The notes: generated from the sequence alone by a model not told the origin. DNA of 32,517 bases from Balneolales bacterium (GCA_024711145.1 JANJTJ010000127.1:1-32517); one strand, 5' to 3'. Positions 21,123-30,242 are shown, numbered from the stretch's first letter. Numbers and translations are program-made.

Positions 21123-21893
21123 TCAGCCGGGGGTCTTCATCAACACATCGATCTTCTGGCGGTAACTGCGGCTCATGTACAGTTTGGTCCCGTTGGTCAA
21201 GCGTACCTGGTACTCACCATGGAACCAGGGTTGCATCTCCTTGATGCGGTCCAGGTTCACGATGGTGGACCGATGGATGCGCAGGAACCGGTTGGGATCG
21301 AGCTTCGATTCCATGTTGTTCATGGTGTCGCGCGAGAGGTAGGTCTTGTCGGCCGTGTGCAGTTGCACGTAGTTGCCGGCCGCATCGATCCAATCGATCT
21401 CGTCGGTTTTCAGGAACAGCAGCTTGCCGTCGGTTTTCACCATGATGCGGTCGGCCAACGGACGCTGGGCCTCCACGGTGCGCACCACTTCGGTCAACCG
21501 GTCGGAGTAATCGTCGGCATCGGCGCTTTCCATGAGCTGCTTGAGCCGTTTTACGGTGAGGTTGAACCGGTCCTGGTCCAACGGTTTGAGCAGATAATCG
21601 ATGGCGTGCACATCGAAGGCTTTCACGGCATAATCGTTGAAGGCGGTGACGAACACCACATGGGGGGTTTCGTCGGGTTCCAGGCCTTTGACCACTTCGA
21701 ACCCGTTCTTTCCGGGCATGTCGATGTCCAGGAAGGCCACGTCGGGACGATGCTGCCGGATGGAGTCGAGGGCGTCGTCGCCATCGGTGCAGACCGCCAC
21801 CAGGTCGAAGGCGGGTTCGGCGGCCAATGCGGTACGGATGCGCTCGAGGGCCAGGGGTTCGTCGTCGGCGATCAGGGTTCGGATGCGTTTCAT
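21123..21893 (-). CDS. LytTR-family response regulator
   Basis: This 256-aa protein has a receiver domain (residues 1-120) with acidic pair Asp10/Asp11, phospho-acceptor Asp56 in FLDIDMPG, TAFNDYAVKAF and Lys103 in LLKPLD. A LytTR DNA-binding domain follows (about 150-250): RIMVKTDGKLLFLKTDEIDW, GNYVQLH, FLRIHRSTIVNLDRI and RSYRQKID. All phosphorylation residues are intact. Its ATG overlaps the stop of the kinase gene (ATGA, 21890-21893). susC begins 108 bp downstream on the same strand, making susC or the operon itself a possible target. That link is inferred from position. Confidence 0.94.
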   Translation of the reverse strand: MKRIRTLIADDEPLALERIRTALAAEPAFDLVAVCTDGDDALDSIRQHRPDVAFLDIDMPGKNGFEVVKGLEPDETPHVVFVTAFNDYAVKAFDVHAIDYLLKPLDQDRFNLTVKRLKQLMESADADDYSDRLTEVVRTVEAQRPLADRIMVKTDGKLLFLKTDEIDWIDAAGNYVQLHTADKTYLSRDTMNNMESKLDPNRFLRIHRSTIVNLDRIKEMQPWFHGEYQVRLTNGTKLYMSRSYRQKIDVLMKTPG

Positions 21894-22909
21894 GAGACGT
21901 GTTGACTGTGATTTAGGGGAAATTCGATGCGGGCCAGGGCACCGCCATCCGGGCCATCGGTCAGTTGGCAGCGGATGTCGGTACCATATTGATGGTGAAG
22001 CCGGGCGCGTACGTTGGACAACCCGATGCCGGTTCCGGTTTCGGCTTTGTTCGAATCGGGCCCGGGGCCGTTGTCGATCACATCCAGGATGATGCGACCG
22101 GCCGAAGCCGCCGCCCTCAGGGTGATCACCCCATCCGATTTGCGGCGGGCGATGCCGTATTTGACGGCGTTCTCCACCAGGGGCTGCAGAATGAGGGCGG
22201 GCACCGGTACGGGCCTGAGGTCCACGGGCACCTCCACACGCAGTTCGAGGCGGTTGCCGAACCGCACCTGCTCGATGCGGACGTATTCGCGCAGGTAGGC
22301 GATCTCGTCGGCCAAGGGGATGAGGCCTTTGGCCCCATGGGTGAATGTGCGCTCGAGCAAGCCGATGAGGCGCTGGAATACGGCACGGGCATCGTCGGGG
22401 CGCATGGCCAGCAGGGTGCGCACGCTGTTGAGGGCGTTGAACAGGAAATGGGGATGCAGTTGCATGACCAACGCCCGGATGCGCAGCTCACCGGCCCGAT
22501 GCCTGTAGCCGTTCGCGGTCTGTTCGAGCAACCGGTAGCGTTTGTGCAACCCCAGGTATTGCTCCATGAGGATGGTGACGAAGGCCAACAAGGCCGGCAG
22601 CGGCCCCACCACATCCACATACCGTGCCATGGTGCCGGCGGGGTCGGTGCCCAGCGCCACCCACCCCGCCGGCACCATGGCGGCCCAGAACAGGACCCAG
22701 GCCGCCGACATGCGCCCGGCGAGCACGCCGGGCGTCATGCGGCGGGTGCGGCCCGGGCGGTGGAGCACCAGCGGCAGCACCACCGCCCAGGCCGCACCCA
22801 AAGCCGCCGCATCGGCCCAGCCGAGCGGGGCACGCCCCTCGGCCGGAACGAACAACGTCCCCCCCGCTACGGCGGCCCATGCGGCGGCCCGAACCAACGC
22901 CTCCTTCAT
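21890..22909 (-). CDS. LytS-like sensor histidine kinase (intact)
   Basis: This 339-aa membrane kinase has about four N-terminal membrane segments (to residue about 125) and a short linker. The His_kinase (PF06580-type) motif is MQLHPHFLFNALNSVRTLL, with phospho-acceptor His154 in PHFLFN. The ATPase domain has N-box LQPLVENAVKYGIARR, DNGPGPDSN, and GTGIGLSNVRARL. All catalytic motifs are present. Its start (ATG 22907-22909) overlaps the stop of the upstream degenerate kinase by ATGA, and its own stop overlaps the response regulator start the same way. The frame is open further upstream, but that would run inside the neighbouring gene without homology. Confidence 0.92.
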   Translation of the reverse strand: MKEALVRAAAWAAVAGGTLFVPAEGRAPLGWADAAALGAAWAVVLPLVLHRPGRTRRMTPGVLAGRMSAAWVLFWAAMVPAGWVALGTDPAGTMARYVDVVGPLPALLAFVTILMEQYLGLHKRYRLLEQTANGYRHRAGELRIRALVMQLHPHFLFNALNSVRTLLAMRPDDARAVFQRLIGLLERTFTHGAKGLIPLADEIAYLREYVRIEQVRFGNRLELRVEVPVDLRPVPVPALILQPLVENAVKYGIARRKSDGVITLRAAASAGRIILDVIDNGPGPDSNKAETGTGIGLSNVRARLHHQYGTDIRCQLTDGPDGGALARIEFPLNHSQHVS

Positions 22910-23940
22910 GCGGCACCCTCCGTGCGTACGGGCACCACCGACTCCAGCCGCACGCTGCGGTCGCCGGCCTGCACCATGCGTACCCCGATGCGGGCCCCGA
23001 CGGTTCTCCGCATCACTTCGTCCATTTCGTGCAGGGCGAACTCGGACCTCAACGCTTCCAAATCGGCGTTGCCCAGCCGTATGCCATCCACCCGGATGCC
23101 GCATCGCACCCGATTGCCTTCCTTCCGGGTCTCCAAGCGGATCCCTTCCACCGTTTGGCCCGCCTGTTCGGCGGTATCGCTCACCCGCTCCACAAATCCC
23201 AACCAGAACGCACCGGGTGGCAACAGGACGGATTCGGTACCGGGTTCCACATCCACATGCAATCGGATATCCTCATTCCAGAAGCGCATCAGGGTGGTGT
23301 ACCGCCCGATGAGGTCGGTTTCCGCGGCCAATGTGGTGGGTTTGCCGTCCAGGCTGCGCAACACGTGCCTCAGGAACTCACCGAACAATGCCAGGGCCCT
23401 GTCTGCCGCCCGGGGGTTGTCCGCCGCAACCACTTCTATGCGCCGCAGCGTGCGTAGCAACAGGGCGGGTTGCACCCGGACCGCCATTTCCGCATAGGCC
23501 ATGCGGTGCATCTCCAAACGATGGGTGCTGGTTTTCCGCTGCAAGTCGCGGGCTTCGGCCGCCAGGCGGGTGAGCCGGTAGGCCGCATATACCGCCACCA
23601 CGAACAACAACCGAAGGCCGAAATCATCGAGTACGGCCGCCCAACCGCCCCGGGCGAACGGAATGGCGACCAACACCATCCCTGTCACCAGTCCGTGTAC
23701 GGCCAGGTGCATGGCCCGGTCGTAGGATGCCTGCAGTGGAAACCGGTCGGATACCAGCACCAGGGCGGCCGCCGACAAGGCCCACCCGGTCATGGTCAGA
23801 CTTTCAAGCAGGGTCCATCGCAGCCAGGCCGCGAGCGTGAAATCGCCCGAACCGGCCAGCCCGTGCAGGGCCGCCTGGCCCAGACTGTACACCGCAACGA
23901 AGGCGGCCGCGGCGGCGATATGGGCTCTGAATTTCCACAT
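22906..23940 (-). CDS. degenerate LytS-like kinase (predicted pseudokinase)
   Basis: This 344-aa protein has the same layout as the downstream kinase. About four membrane helices (residues 5-125; HIAAAAAFVAVYSLGQAAL, LRLLFVVAVYAAYRLTRLA) are followed by a cytoplasmic region with a recognisable but ruined kinase motif. Where the partner has HPHFLFNALNSV, this one has QPALLLRTLRRI, so the phospho-acceptor His is Ala159 and the motif Asn is Arg. The N-box position reads FVERVSDTA instead of LVENAVKYG, and no DNGxG or GxGxGL motif is visible. It should neither bind ATP normally nor autophosphorylate. Codon use and frame are intact, so it looks selected, not decaying. Start chosen at ATG 23938-23940; ATG 23980-23982 is an alternative. 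First gene of the three-gene operon, 75 bp after lon. Confidence 0.82.
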   Translation of the reverse strand: MWKFRAHIAAAAAFVAVYSLGQAALHGLAGSGDFTLAAWLRWTLLESLTMTGWALSAAALVLVSDRFPLQASYDRAMHLAVHGLVTGMVLVAIPFARGGWAAVLDDFGLRLLFVVAVYAAYRLTRLAAEARDLQRKTSTHRLEMHRMAYAEMAVRVQPALLLRTLRRIEVVAADNPRAADRALALFGEFLRHVLRSLDGKPTTLAAETDLIGRYTTLMRFWNEDIRLHVDVEPGTESVLLPPGAFWLGFVERVSDTAEQAGQTVEGIRLETRKEGNRVRCGIRVDGIRLGNADLEALRSEFALHEMDEVMRRTVGARIGVRMVQAGDRSVRLESVVPVRTEGAA

Positions 23941-24015
23941 TAACGGGAATGGAAGCGCCGAATACGACCTTCCACCACCCATGTTGGGACGAAATGCGGA
24001 AAAACGGGACCGAAC

Positions 24016-26364
24016 TTACCCTACCGAGGACGAACGGAATACGTGGGGCAAGGCTTCGTCGAGCGTGTTGACGGCCACGATGGTCAGGCCTTCCTTCACC
24101 TTGGCCGGAATTTCGGCCAGATCGCGCTCATTGTCTTTCGGAATGAGCACCTTCACGATGCGGTTGCGTTGGGCGGCCAACAGTTTCTCGTTCAACCCGC
24201 CGATGGCATACACATCGCCCCTGAGGGTGATTTCGCCTGTCATGGCCACATCGTGGCGGGCGGGCCGCCCGGTAACCTGCGAGAGGATGGCCAGTGCCAT
24301 GGCCATGCCGGCGCTGGGACCGTCTTTGGGTATGGCGCCTTCCGGTATGTGGATGTGGATTTCGTGCTGGTCGAAATAATCTTCGGGGATGCGCATTTCG
24401 GCCGCATTGGCCCGGATGAAGGTGAGCGCGGCCATGGCCGATTCCTTCATCACGTCGCCCAGGGAGCCGGTGAGCGTGAGCTTGGATTTGCCCTTCATGG
24501 CGGCCACCTCGATGGGCAGGATGGACCCGCCCGTGCTGGTCCAGGCCAGGCCGTTGATGGTACCTATGCGGTCGCGTTTGTCGATCTCGCGGTCGCGGTA
24601 GCGTTCCACCCCGAGCAATTCGTGCACCCGGGCCACCGTCACCGGTTCCAACGTGGTGCCTTTGCCGCTGGTCACCAGTTGTTTGGCCAATTTGCGCATC
24701 ACGGCGGAGAGTTGCTGCTCGAGTTGGCGCACACCGGCTTCGGCGGTGTAATGGCGCACCACTTCGCGTACGGCGTCGTCTTCGATCACCACACCGGCAT
24801 CTTGCAAGCCGTGTGTTTTCAGCAACTTGGGAATCATGTGGTGGCGGGCGATCTCCACCTTGTCGTGTTCGAGGTACCCGGGTAGATTGATCAGCTCCAT
24901 GCGATCGAGCAGGGCCGGCTGGATGTCGCTGGCCACGTTCGCCGTGGTGATGAACATGACCTGGGACAGGTCGAAGTCCACATCCAGATAATGGTCGTTG
25001 AAGGTGTCGTTCTGCTCGGGATCCAGCACTTCCAACACGGCCGAGGAGGGGTCTCCGCGGAAATCGTTGGTCAGCTTGTCGATCTCATCAAGAATGATGA
25101 CCGGGTTCATGGTACCCGCTTTCTTGATGCTCTGGATGATGCGGCCCGGCATGGATCCGATGTAGGTCTTGCGGTGGCCTCGGATCTCGGCCTCGTCGTT
25201 CACCCCGCCCAGCGAAATGCGCACCATCTTGCGGCCCATGGCGTCGGCGATCGACTTGGCCAGGGAGGTCTTGCCGGTTCCGGGCGGACCCACGAAACAC
25301 AGCACCTGCCCTTTCATGGAACCTACCAGGTTGAGCACGGCGATGTGTTCCAGAATGCGTTCCTTGGGCTTTTCCAGGCCGTAGTGGTCATTGTTCAGCG
25401 ACGTTTCCACGGCGGTCACATCCAGGCGGTCCTCTGTCCGTTGCCCCCAGGGCATGGCCACCAACCAGTCGATGTAGTTGCGCGAAACCGTGTACTCGGG
25501 CGACATCTGCGGCATCTTCTTCAGCCGGTCCAGTTCTTCCAGCGCTTTGGCGCGGGCGGCCTCGCTCATCGGCAGTTTGTCGATCTGCTCCTTCAGGCGG
25601 GCCAGCTCCGCATCGGCGAACCCTTCCTCATCCAACTCATCCTGGAGCGCCCGGATCTGTTCCTGGATGAAGTATTTCCGCTGCGATTCCTGGATCTCCT
25701 CCTGCACCTTTTCGGTGATCTCGTTGGATACCTCCAACATCTGCAATTCGCTGGTCAGGTATTTCCATACCTCCTTGAACTTGCCCTCCAACGATTCGAT
25801 CTGGATGAGTTGCTGCTTCTCCTCCACGTCCAGGTCCAGGTAGGACGCCATGTAATAGACCAGATTCCGCGGTTCGTCGATCTGGTTGAAGGATAGCAGG
25901 ATCTCCTCCGGCAGATCCGGATTCACCAGGATGTATTTCTCGAAGCGTTCGCGGGTTTTGCGGATCAGGGCCTCCATGATGCGGGCATCGGCCTCGGTGG
26001 AATCCTCCACCACGCGGATGGTGGCGGCCAGCATGCCGTCGGTCATGGTGGCCGATTCCACCTTCGCGGTGGCGGTACCGTTCACCAACACCTTCATCAT
26101 ACCGTTGGGCAGATGCAGCACCTGCGCGATCGTGGCCAAGGTGCCGGTATCGTACAGGTCGGTGATGGTCGGATCTTCCACATCGGGCGACATCTGCGTG
26201 AGCAGGAGCACCTGTTTATCGCCCTCGTTGGCCACGCGCACGGCGGCCAGGGAGGACTCGCGGCCCACCAACACAGGAAACATGGTGTGTGGGAAAATCA
26301 CGGTGTCGCGCAGGGGCATCACCGGAACCGGAACGCCGGGCTGTTCTTCGGGCGTGAGGGGCAT
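24016..26364 (-). CDS. lon: ATP-dependent Lon protease
   Basis: This 782-aa cytosolic protease degrades misfolded and regulatory proteins. It has the N-terminal substrate domain (PVMPLRDTVIFPHTMFPVLVG) and a long helical region containing EIQESQRKYFIQEQIRALQDEL. The AAA+ module has Walker A GPPGTGKT (Lys365) and Walker B VIILDEIDK. The C-terminal protease domain carries the Ser-Lys dyad, Ser684 in PKDGPSAG and Lys727 in GGLNEKLLAA. Length and all motifs are standard for bacterial LonA. It is divergent from recN and lies upstream of, and on the same strand as, the kinase operon with no terminator in the 75-bp gap. Confidence 0.97.
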   Translation of the reverse strand: MPLTPEEQPGVPVPVMPLRDTVIFPHTMFPVLVGRESSLAAVRVANEGDKQVLLLTQMSPDVEDPTITDLYDTGTLATIAQVLHLPNGMMKVLVNGTATAKVESATMTDGMLAATIRVVEDSTEADARIMEALIRKTRERFEKYILVNPDLPEEILLSFNQIDEPRNLVYYMASYLDLDVEEKQQLIQIESLEGKFKEVWKYLTSELQMLEVSNEITEKVQEEIQESQRKYFIQEQIRALQDELDEEGFADAELARLKEQIDKLPMSEAARAKALEELDRLKKMPQMSPEYTVSRNYIDWLVAMPWGQRTEDRLDVTAVETSLNNDHYGLEKPKERILEHIAVLNLVGSMKGQVLCFVGPPGTGKTSLAKSIADAMGRKMVRISLGGVNDEAEIRGHRKTYIGSMPGRIIQSIKKAGTMNPVIILDEIDKLTNDFRGDPSSAVLEVLDPEQNDTFNDHYLDVDFDLSQVMFITTANVASDIQPALLDRMELINLPGYLEHDKVEIARHHMIPKLLKTHGLQDAGVVIEDDAVREVVRHYTAEAGVRQLEQQLSAVMRKLAKQLVTSGKGTTLEPVTVARVHELLGVERYRDREIDKRDRIGTINGLAWTSTGGSILPIEVAAMKGKSKLTLTGSLGDVMKESAMAALTFIRANAAEMRIPEDYFDQHEIHIHIPEGAIPKDGPSAGMAMALAILSQVTGRPARHDVAMTGEITLRGDVYAIGGLNEKLLAAQRNRIVKVLIPKDNERDLAEIPAKVKEGLTIVAVNTLDEALPHVFRSSSVG

Positions 26365-26398
26365 GGAGACTGGGTAGGATCTGAACGGAAAAGAACCG

Positions 26399-26406
26399 GA
26401 AAATTA
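26399..26406 (-). promoter_or_regulatory. candidate lon promoter -7 element
   Basis: TAATTTTC on the minus strand matches TAnnTTTG except the last base and would give a leader of about 30 nt. No heat-shock CIRCE-type inverted repeat is visible in the 110-bp lon-recN gap. Confidence 0.35.
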
Positions 26407-26463
26407 ACCATTTCCGTGCTGTTTTCCGGACAAAAACTTCGGGAAGCGCCGATGGGGGATGCG

Positions 26464-26471
26464 TAATTTCC
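26464..26471 (+). promoter_or_regulatory. candidate recN -7 element (leaderless start)
   Basis: TAATTTCC resembles TAnnTTTG and ends 3 nt before the recN GTG at 26475, the same arrangement as polX, queA and hemN. Confidence 0.4.
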
Positions 26472-26474
26472 CGC

Positions 26475-28136
26475 GTGCTCGCAACCCTCCATATCCGCGA
26501 TTATGCCCTCATCGACGAGCTCGACATCCGGTTCGGGCCGGGGCTCAACATACTGACCGGCCCCACCGGTGCGGGCAAATCCATTCTGATCGGGGCCTTG
26601 AACCTCGTATTGGGCGAACGTGCCGACACGGACGTGATCCGTAGGGGTGCGCCGAAAGCCATAGCCGAGGCCGAATTCGAGCGGGCGCCCGACCCCGTCT
26701 TGGACGCCCTCCTGCGCGAAGCCGACATCGAGGCCGGCGCCACCCTGATCCTGCGCCGCGAAGTGCGCGAATCGGGCAGCCGGGCCTTCGTCAACGACAC
26801 ACCGGTCACGGTGCAAACCCTCAAGCGCATCGGGGAGAGGCTGGTGGACCTGCACGGCCAGCACGACCATCAGCTCCTGTTGCGGGAGGAGCACCATCGG
26901 GAAACCGTGGATGCCCTGCCCGAGGTGGTTCCTGCGCGCCGGGCGTGGACCGACGCCTGGGCCGCCTGTACCGAGGCGGCCGCCCGTCTCAAAGACCTGC
27001 GCCGGCGCGAGGCGGACCTCCGGCAGCGCCAGGAGCTCATGCGATTCCAATTGCGCGAGTTGGAAGCCGCACGGTTGGATCCCGACGAATGGGACACCCT
27101 GGCCGCCGAAATGAAGCGGCTCGATTCGGCCGACGACCTCCTGCGGCTGACCGGAGAGATCCGCCAGCTCGGCATGGATGCCGAGCCCAACGCCGCCGAC
27201 CTGCTCCGGCGCCTGGAGCGCCTGCTCGAGACCCTGGCCGACATCGAGCCCGGATTCGGCAGCTACCGGGCCGAAATCGAGGCGGCCCGCATCAGCGTGG
27301 AAGAAGTGGTTCGCGAAGCCGACCGCTACGGTGCCGGCATCGAGCACGACCCGGCCCGCCTGGAGCAGTTGCGCGGGCGCCAGGCCGAATGGCGCCGCCT
27401 CGAGAAGAAATACGGCCGGACCCCGGCCGAGCTCGTGGCCTGGCAGGCCGAGTTGGCTGAAGAACTGCACCTCGCCGACCATTTCGAGCTGGAGATCGAA
27501 CGGGCCGAAGAAGCCCTGGCCGCCGCCAGGCAGCGCATGGACCAGGCCGGCGACACACTGACCCGTTCCCGCCTGAAGGCCGGCGACGCGTTGGCCGCCG
27601 CCATCGTGGACGGACTGGCGGGCCTGGGCATTCCGCATGCCCGCATGGTAGTGGAAACCGTACCGACCGAAGCCTCCGAGGCGGGTCCATCCGGCCTTCG
27701 CTTCCGCATCTCCACGAACAAGGGTGAAGACCCCAAACCGCTGGCCAAGATCGCATCGGGTGGTGAGATCAGCCGGGTGATGCTCGCGCTCAAAGGGGTG
27801 GTGGCACGCGACCAACGCCTGCCGGTCATGGTGTTCGACGAAATCGATACCGGCATCAGCGGTGCCGTGAGCGAAGCGGTGGGCCGACGCATGCGGGAGC
27901 TGTCGGAACGGTGCCAGATCCTGGCCATCACCCATCAACCGCAGATCGCGGCCCAAGGCCACCGGCATTTCCGGGTGGAAAAGGTGGAGGAAGGCGACCG
28001 CACCGTCTCCAGGCTGCGCTTGTTGGACGATGCCGGCCGCGTTGCCGAGACGGCCGCCCTCATGAGCGGCAGCGCCGTGACAGACGCCGCCCTGGAAAGC
28101 GCCCGTCAGCTCATCCGATCGGCTGCCGGTACCTGA
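26475..28136 (+). CDS. recN: DNA repair protein RecN
   Basis: This 553-aa SMC-like ATPase acts early in double-strand break repair. The N-terminal half-site reads LATLHIRDYALIDELDIRFG, then Walker A GPTGAGKS (residues 29-36), RAFVNDTPV and VDLHGQHDHQLLL. Two arms of coiled coil flank the middle. The C-terminal half has KIASGGEISRVMLALK (signature), VMVFDEIDTGISG (Walker B), AITHQPQIAA (switch). The start codon is GTG; no ATG nearby preserves the conserved first strand. The C-terminal 26 bp overlap the convergent dxs gene. Confidence 0.96.
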   Translation: MLATLHIRDYALIDELDIRFGPGLNILTGPTGAGKSILIGALNLVLGERADTDVIRRGAPKAIAEAEFERAPDPVLDALLREADIEAGATLILRREVRESGSRAFVNDTPVTVQTLKRIGERLVDLHGQHDHQLLLREEHHRETVDALPEVVPARRAWTDAWAACTEAAARLKDLRRREADLRQRQELMRFQLRELEAARLDPDEWDTLAAEMKRLDSADDLLRLTGEIRQLGMDAEPNAADLLRRLERLLETLADIEPGFGSYRAEIEAARISVEEVVREADRYGAGIEHDPARLEQLRGRQAEWRRLEKKYGRTPAELVAWQAELAEELHLADHFELEIERAEEALAAARQRMDQAGDTLTRSRLKAGDALAAAIVDGLAGLGIPHARMVVETVPTEASEAGPSGLRFRISTNKGEDPKPLAKIASGGEISRVMLALKGVVARDQRLPVMVFDEIDTGISGAVSEAVGRRMRELSERCQILAITHQPQIAAQGHRHFRVEKVEEGDRTVSRLRLLDDAGRVAETAALMSGSAVTDAALESARQLIRSAAGT

Positions 28137-30045
28137 CCCGCTCGGCCGCGGCTTCCACCGCCACTGCGATGCCTTCGGCATGCAACCCGGTTTCCCGATA
28201 CAGCTCCTCGGGCGACCCGTGCTCCACGATGCGGTCTTCGATACCCAGGATGGTCACCCCTACGCCCGGATGCGCGGCCGCCACATGTTCGGCCACCGCC
28301 GAACCGAAGCCACCGAGTCTGGTGCCGTCCTCAACGGTAACGATATGCCGGTGCGTGCGCGCCAGCTCGTCGATCAGATCCGTATCCAGCGGTTTCACGA
28401 ACCGCATATCCGCCCAGGCGGCTTCCACGCCCCGGGCATCCAGGAGTGGCAAGGCGGCCTCCACATGCCGGCCTATGGCTCCCAAGCTCAGCACCGCGAT
28501 ATCGTTCCCATCCCGCATGACGCGTCCCTTGCCGATCGGTATGGGCACCGGTATTCCGGTACCCGGTGTGCCGGTGGCTTCGCCCCGCGGGTAGCGCACG
28601 GCGAAGGCGCCGTCCCGGTAGGCGATGCCCGCCCGCAACATGCCGTCCAGCTCGTGTTCGTCCAGGGGCGAGGCGATCACGATATTCGGTATGCAGCGCA
28701 GGTAGGCCAGATCGTACAGCCCATGGTGGGTGGGCCCATCGGCACCGACCAAGCCGCCCCGGTCGATGGCGAACAGGACCGGCAGTTTCTGGATGCAGAC
28801 GTCGTGCACCACCTGGTCGTACCCGCGCTGCAGGAAGCTGGAATAGATGGCGACCACGGGTTTGATGCCCTGGGTGGCCAGGCCGGCCGCGAAGGTGACG
28901 GCATGCTGTTCGGCAATGCCCACGTCGTAGGCGCGGTCGGGATACCGGTTCATCACTTTCAGCATGCTGGTGCCGCTGGGCATGGCCGCCGTGATGCCGA
29001 CCACGGTCTCATCCCGGTCCATGATGTCCAATAGGGTGTCTGCGAAGACGTCCTGGTATTTGGGGGGAGTAGGTCGCGACGGCTTCTGTGCCAGGGAGGC
29101 GCCCGTCACTTTGTCGAAGGGACTGCCCGAAGCATGCCATTTCACCTGGTCGCGCTCGGCCGGGGCGAACCCCTTCCCTTTCACCGTGACCACATGCAGC
29201 AGCTTGGGGCCGGGCACGGTACGCAGGTCTTCGAAAATGCGGACGAGGGCTTTCACATTGTGGCCGTCCACCGGTCCGTAATATTTGAATCCGAGGCTGC
29301 GGAAGAGGCCGCCGGGCGTGAGGGCCGTGGTGAGCACGGTTTCCAGGCGGCTGGCCACTTTGCGCAGTTTGGTGCCGGCGCCTTTGAAATGGCCCAGCAG
29401 ATCCCATACTTCGTTGCGGATCTTGTGGAAGGTCTTGCTGGTGGTGATGTCGGCCAGGTACTCCTTCAAAGCACCCACGTTGGGGTCGATCGACATGTTG
29501 TTGTCGTTGAGCACGACCAGGATGTCGCTACCGAGTGCGCCGGCGTTGTTCAGGGCTTCGAAGGCGAGCCCGGCCGTCATGGAACCGTCGCCGATCACGG
29601 CGATGGCCTTGTTGGTACTGCCGGTTTTGCGGAACGCCTCGGCCATGCCCAATGCGGCCGATATGCTGGTGCTGGAGTGGCCCACACCGAAGGCGTCGTA
29701 CGGACTTTCGGACCGTTTCGGGAAACCGGAGATGCCTCCGTATTTCCGGTTGGTCTCGAACCGGTCCATGCGGCCGGTCAGGATCTTGTGGCCGTAGGCC
29801 TGGTGGCCCACATCCCATACCAATTGGTCGGTGGGGGTATTGTAGGCGTAGTGCAGGGCGGTGGTGAGTTCCACCACGCCCAGGCTGGCCCCGAAATGGC
29901 CGCCGTGCACGCTCACCACATCGATGATGTAATCGCGCAGTTCCGCGCAGAGGTCGTCCAGTTGGTCGGGATGCAGACGCCGGAGGTCTTCGGGCGACCG
30001 GATCGTGGCCAACAAGGGGCCGGGAACAGCGGATGGGTGTGTCAT
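28111..30045 (-). CDS. dxs: 1-deoxy-D-xylulose-5-phosphate synthase
   Basis: This 644-aa thiamine diphosphate enzyme condenses pyruvate and glyceraldehyde 3-phosphate, the first step of the non-mevalonate isoprenoid pathway. It shows HGGHFGASLGVVELT (catalytic His residues 47 and 50), DVGHQAYGHKILTGR, the thiamine-binding GDGSMTAG...NNAG motif, KYYGPVDGHN, DVGIAEQHAVTFAAG (catalytic Glu) and IDRGGLVGADGPTHHG. Length is typical. Its ATG overlaps the xseB stop by ATGA (30042-30045), so it is translated as part of the comEC-xseB-dxs unit; xseB-dxs linkage is common in bacteria. Confidence 0.97.
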   Translation of the reverse strand: MTHPSAVPGPLLATIRSPEDLRRLHPDQLDDLCAELRDYIIDVVSVHGGHFGASLGVVELTTALHYAYNTPTDQLVWDVGHQAYGHKILTGRMDRFETNRKYGGISGFPKRSESPYDAFGVGHSSTSISAALGMAEAFRKTGSTNKAIAVIGDGSMTAGLAFEALNNAGALGSDILVVLNDNNMSIDPNVGALKEYLADITTSKTFHKIRNEVWDLLGHFKGAGTKLRKVASRLETVLTTALTPGGLFRSLGFKYYGPVDGHNVKALVRIFEDLRTVPGPKLLHVVTVKGKGFAPAERDQVKWHASGSPFDKVTGASLAQKPSRPTPPKYQDVFADTLLDIMDRDETVVGITAAMPSGTSMLKVMNRYPDRAYDVGIAEQHAVTFAAGLATQGIKPVVAIYSSFLQRGYDQVVHDVCIQKLPVLFAIDRGGLVGADGPTHHGLYDLAYLRCIPNIVIASPLDEHELDGMLRAGIAYRDGAFAVRYPRGEATGTPGTGIPVPIPIGKGRVMRDGNDIAVLSLGAIGRHVEAALPLLDARGVEAAWADMRFVKPLDTDLIDELARTHRHIVTVEDGTRLGGFGSAVAEHVAAAHPGVGVTILGIEDRIVEHGSPEELYRETGLHAEGIAVAVEAAAERVRYRQPIG

Positions 30046-30242
30046 GGACTCGGGTTCGGATTCACCTGTTCGATTTTCAACCGGGCTTCGTCCAGGATCT
30101 CCGCACAGTAGTTCGACAGCCTGATTCCCTCTTCATACAAGGAAACCGCCTCTTCGAGCGGTGTTTGCGCATCCTGAAGTTTCGCCACAATGGCTTCGAG
30201 TTGTTTCAATGCCTGTTCGAAGGGGATTCGTTCCGTCGTCAT
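30042..30242 (-). CDS. xseB: exodeoxyribonuclease VII small subunit
   Basis: This 66-aa protein matches XseB: IPFEQALKQLEAIVAKLQDA, TPLEEAVSLYEEGIRLSNYC, EILDEARLKIEQV. It is a helical hairpin that assembles with the XseA large subunit to degrade single-stranded DNA. xseA is not in the window. Start and stop both overlap neighbouring genes by ATGA, to comEC upstream and dxs downstream. Confidence 0.93.
   Translation of the reverse strand: MTTERIPFEQALKQLEAIVAKLQDAQTPLEEAVSLYEEGIRLSNYCAEILDEARLKIEQVNPNPSP

Noticed and set aside
16188-21905. A 1905-codon open frame on the plus strand, opposite susD, susC and the response regulator.
   Set aside because: It is antisense to three clear genes, has low-complexity Gly/Val/His/Gln-rich composition with no family features, and arises from the GC-biased codon pattern of the real genes.
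26319-28181. A 620-codon minus-strand open frame opposite recN.
   Set aside because: RecN on the plus strand has complete motifs; the opposite frame is compositional shadow.
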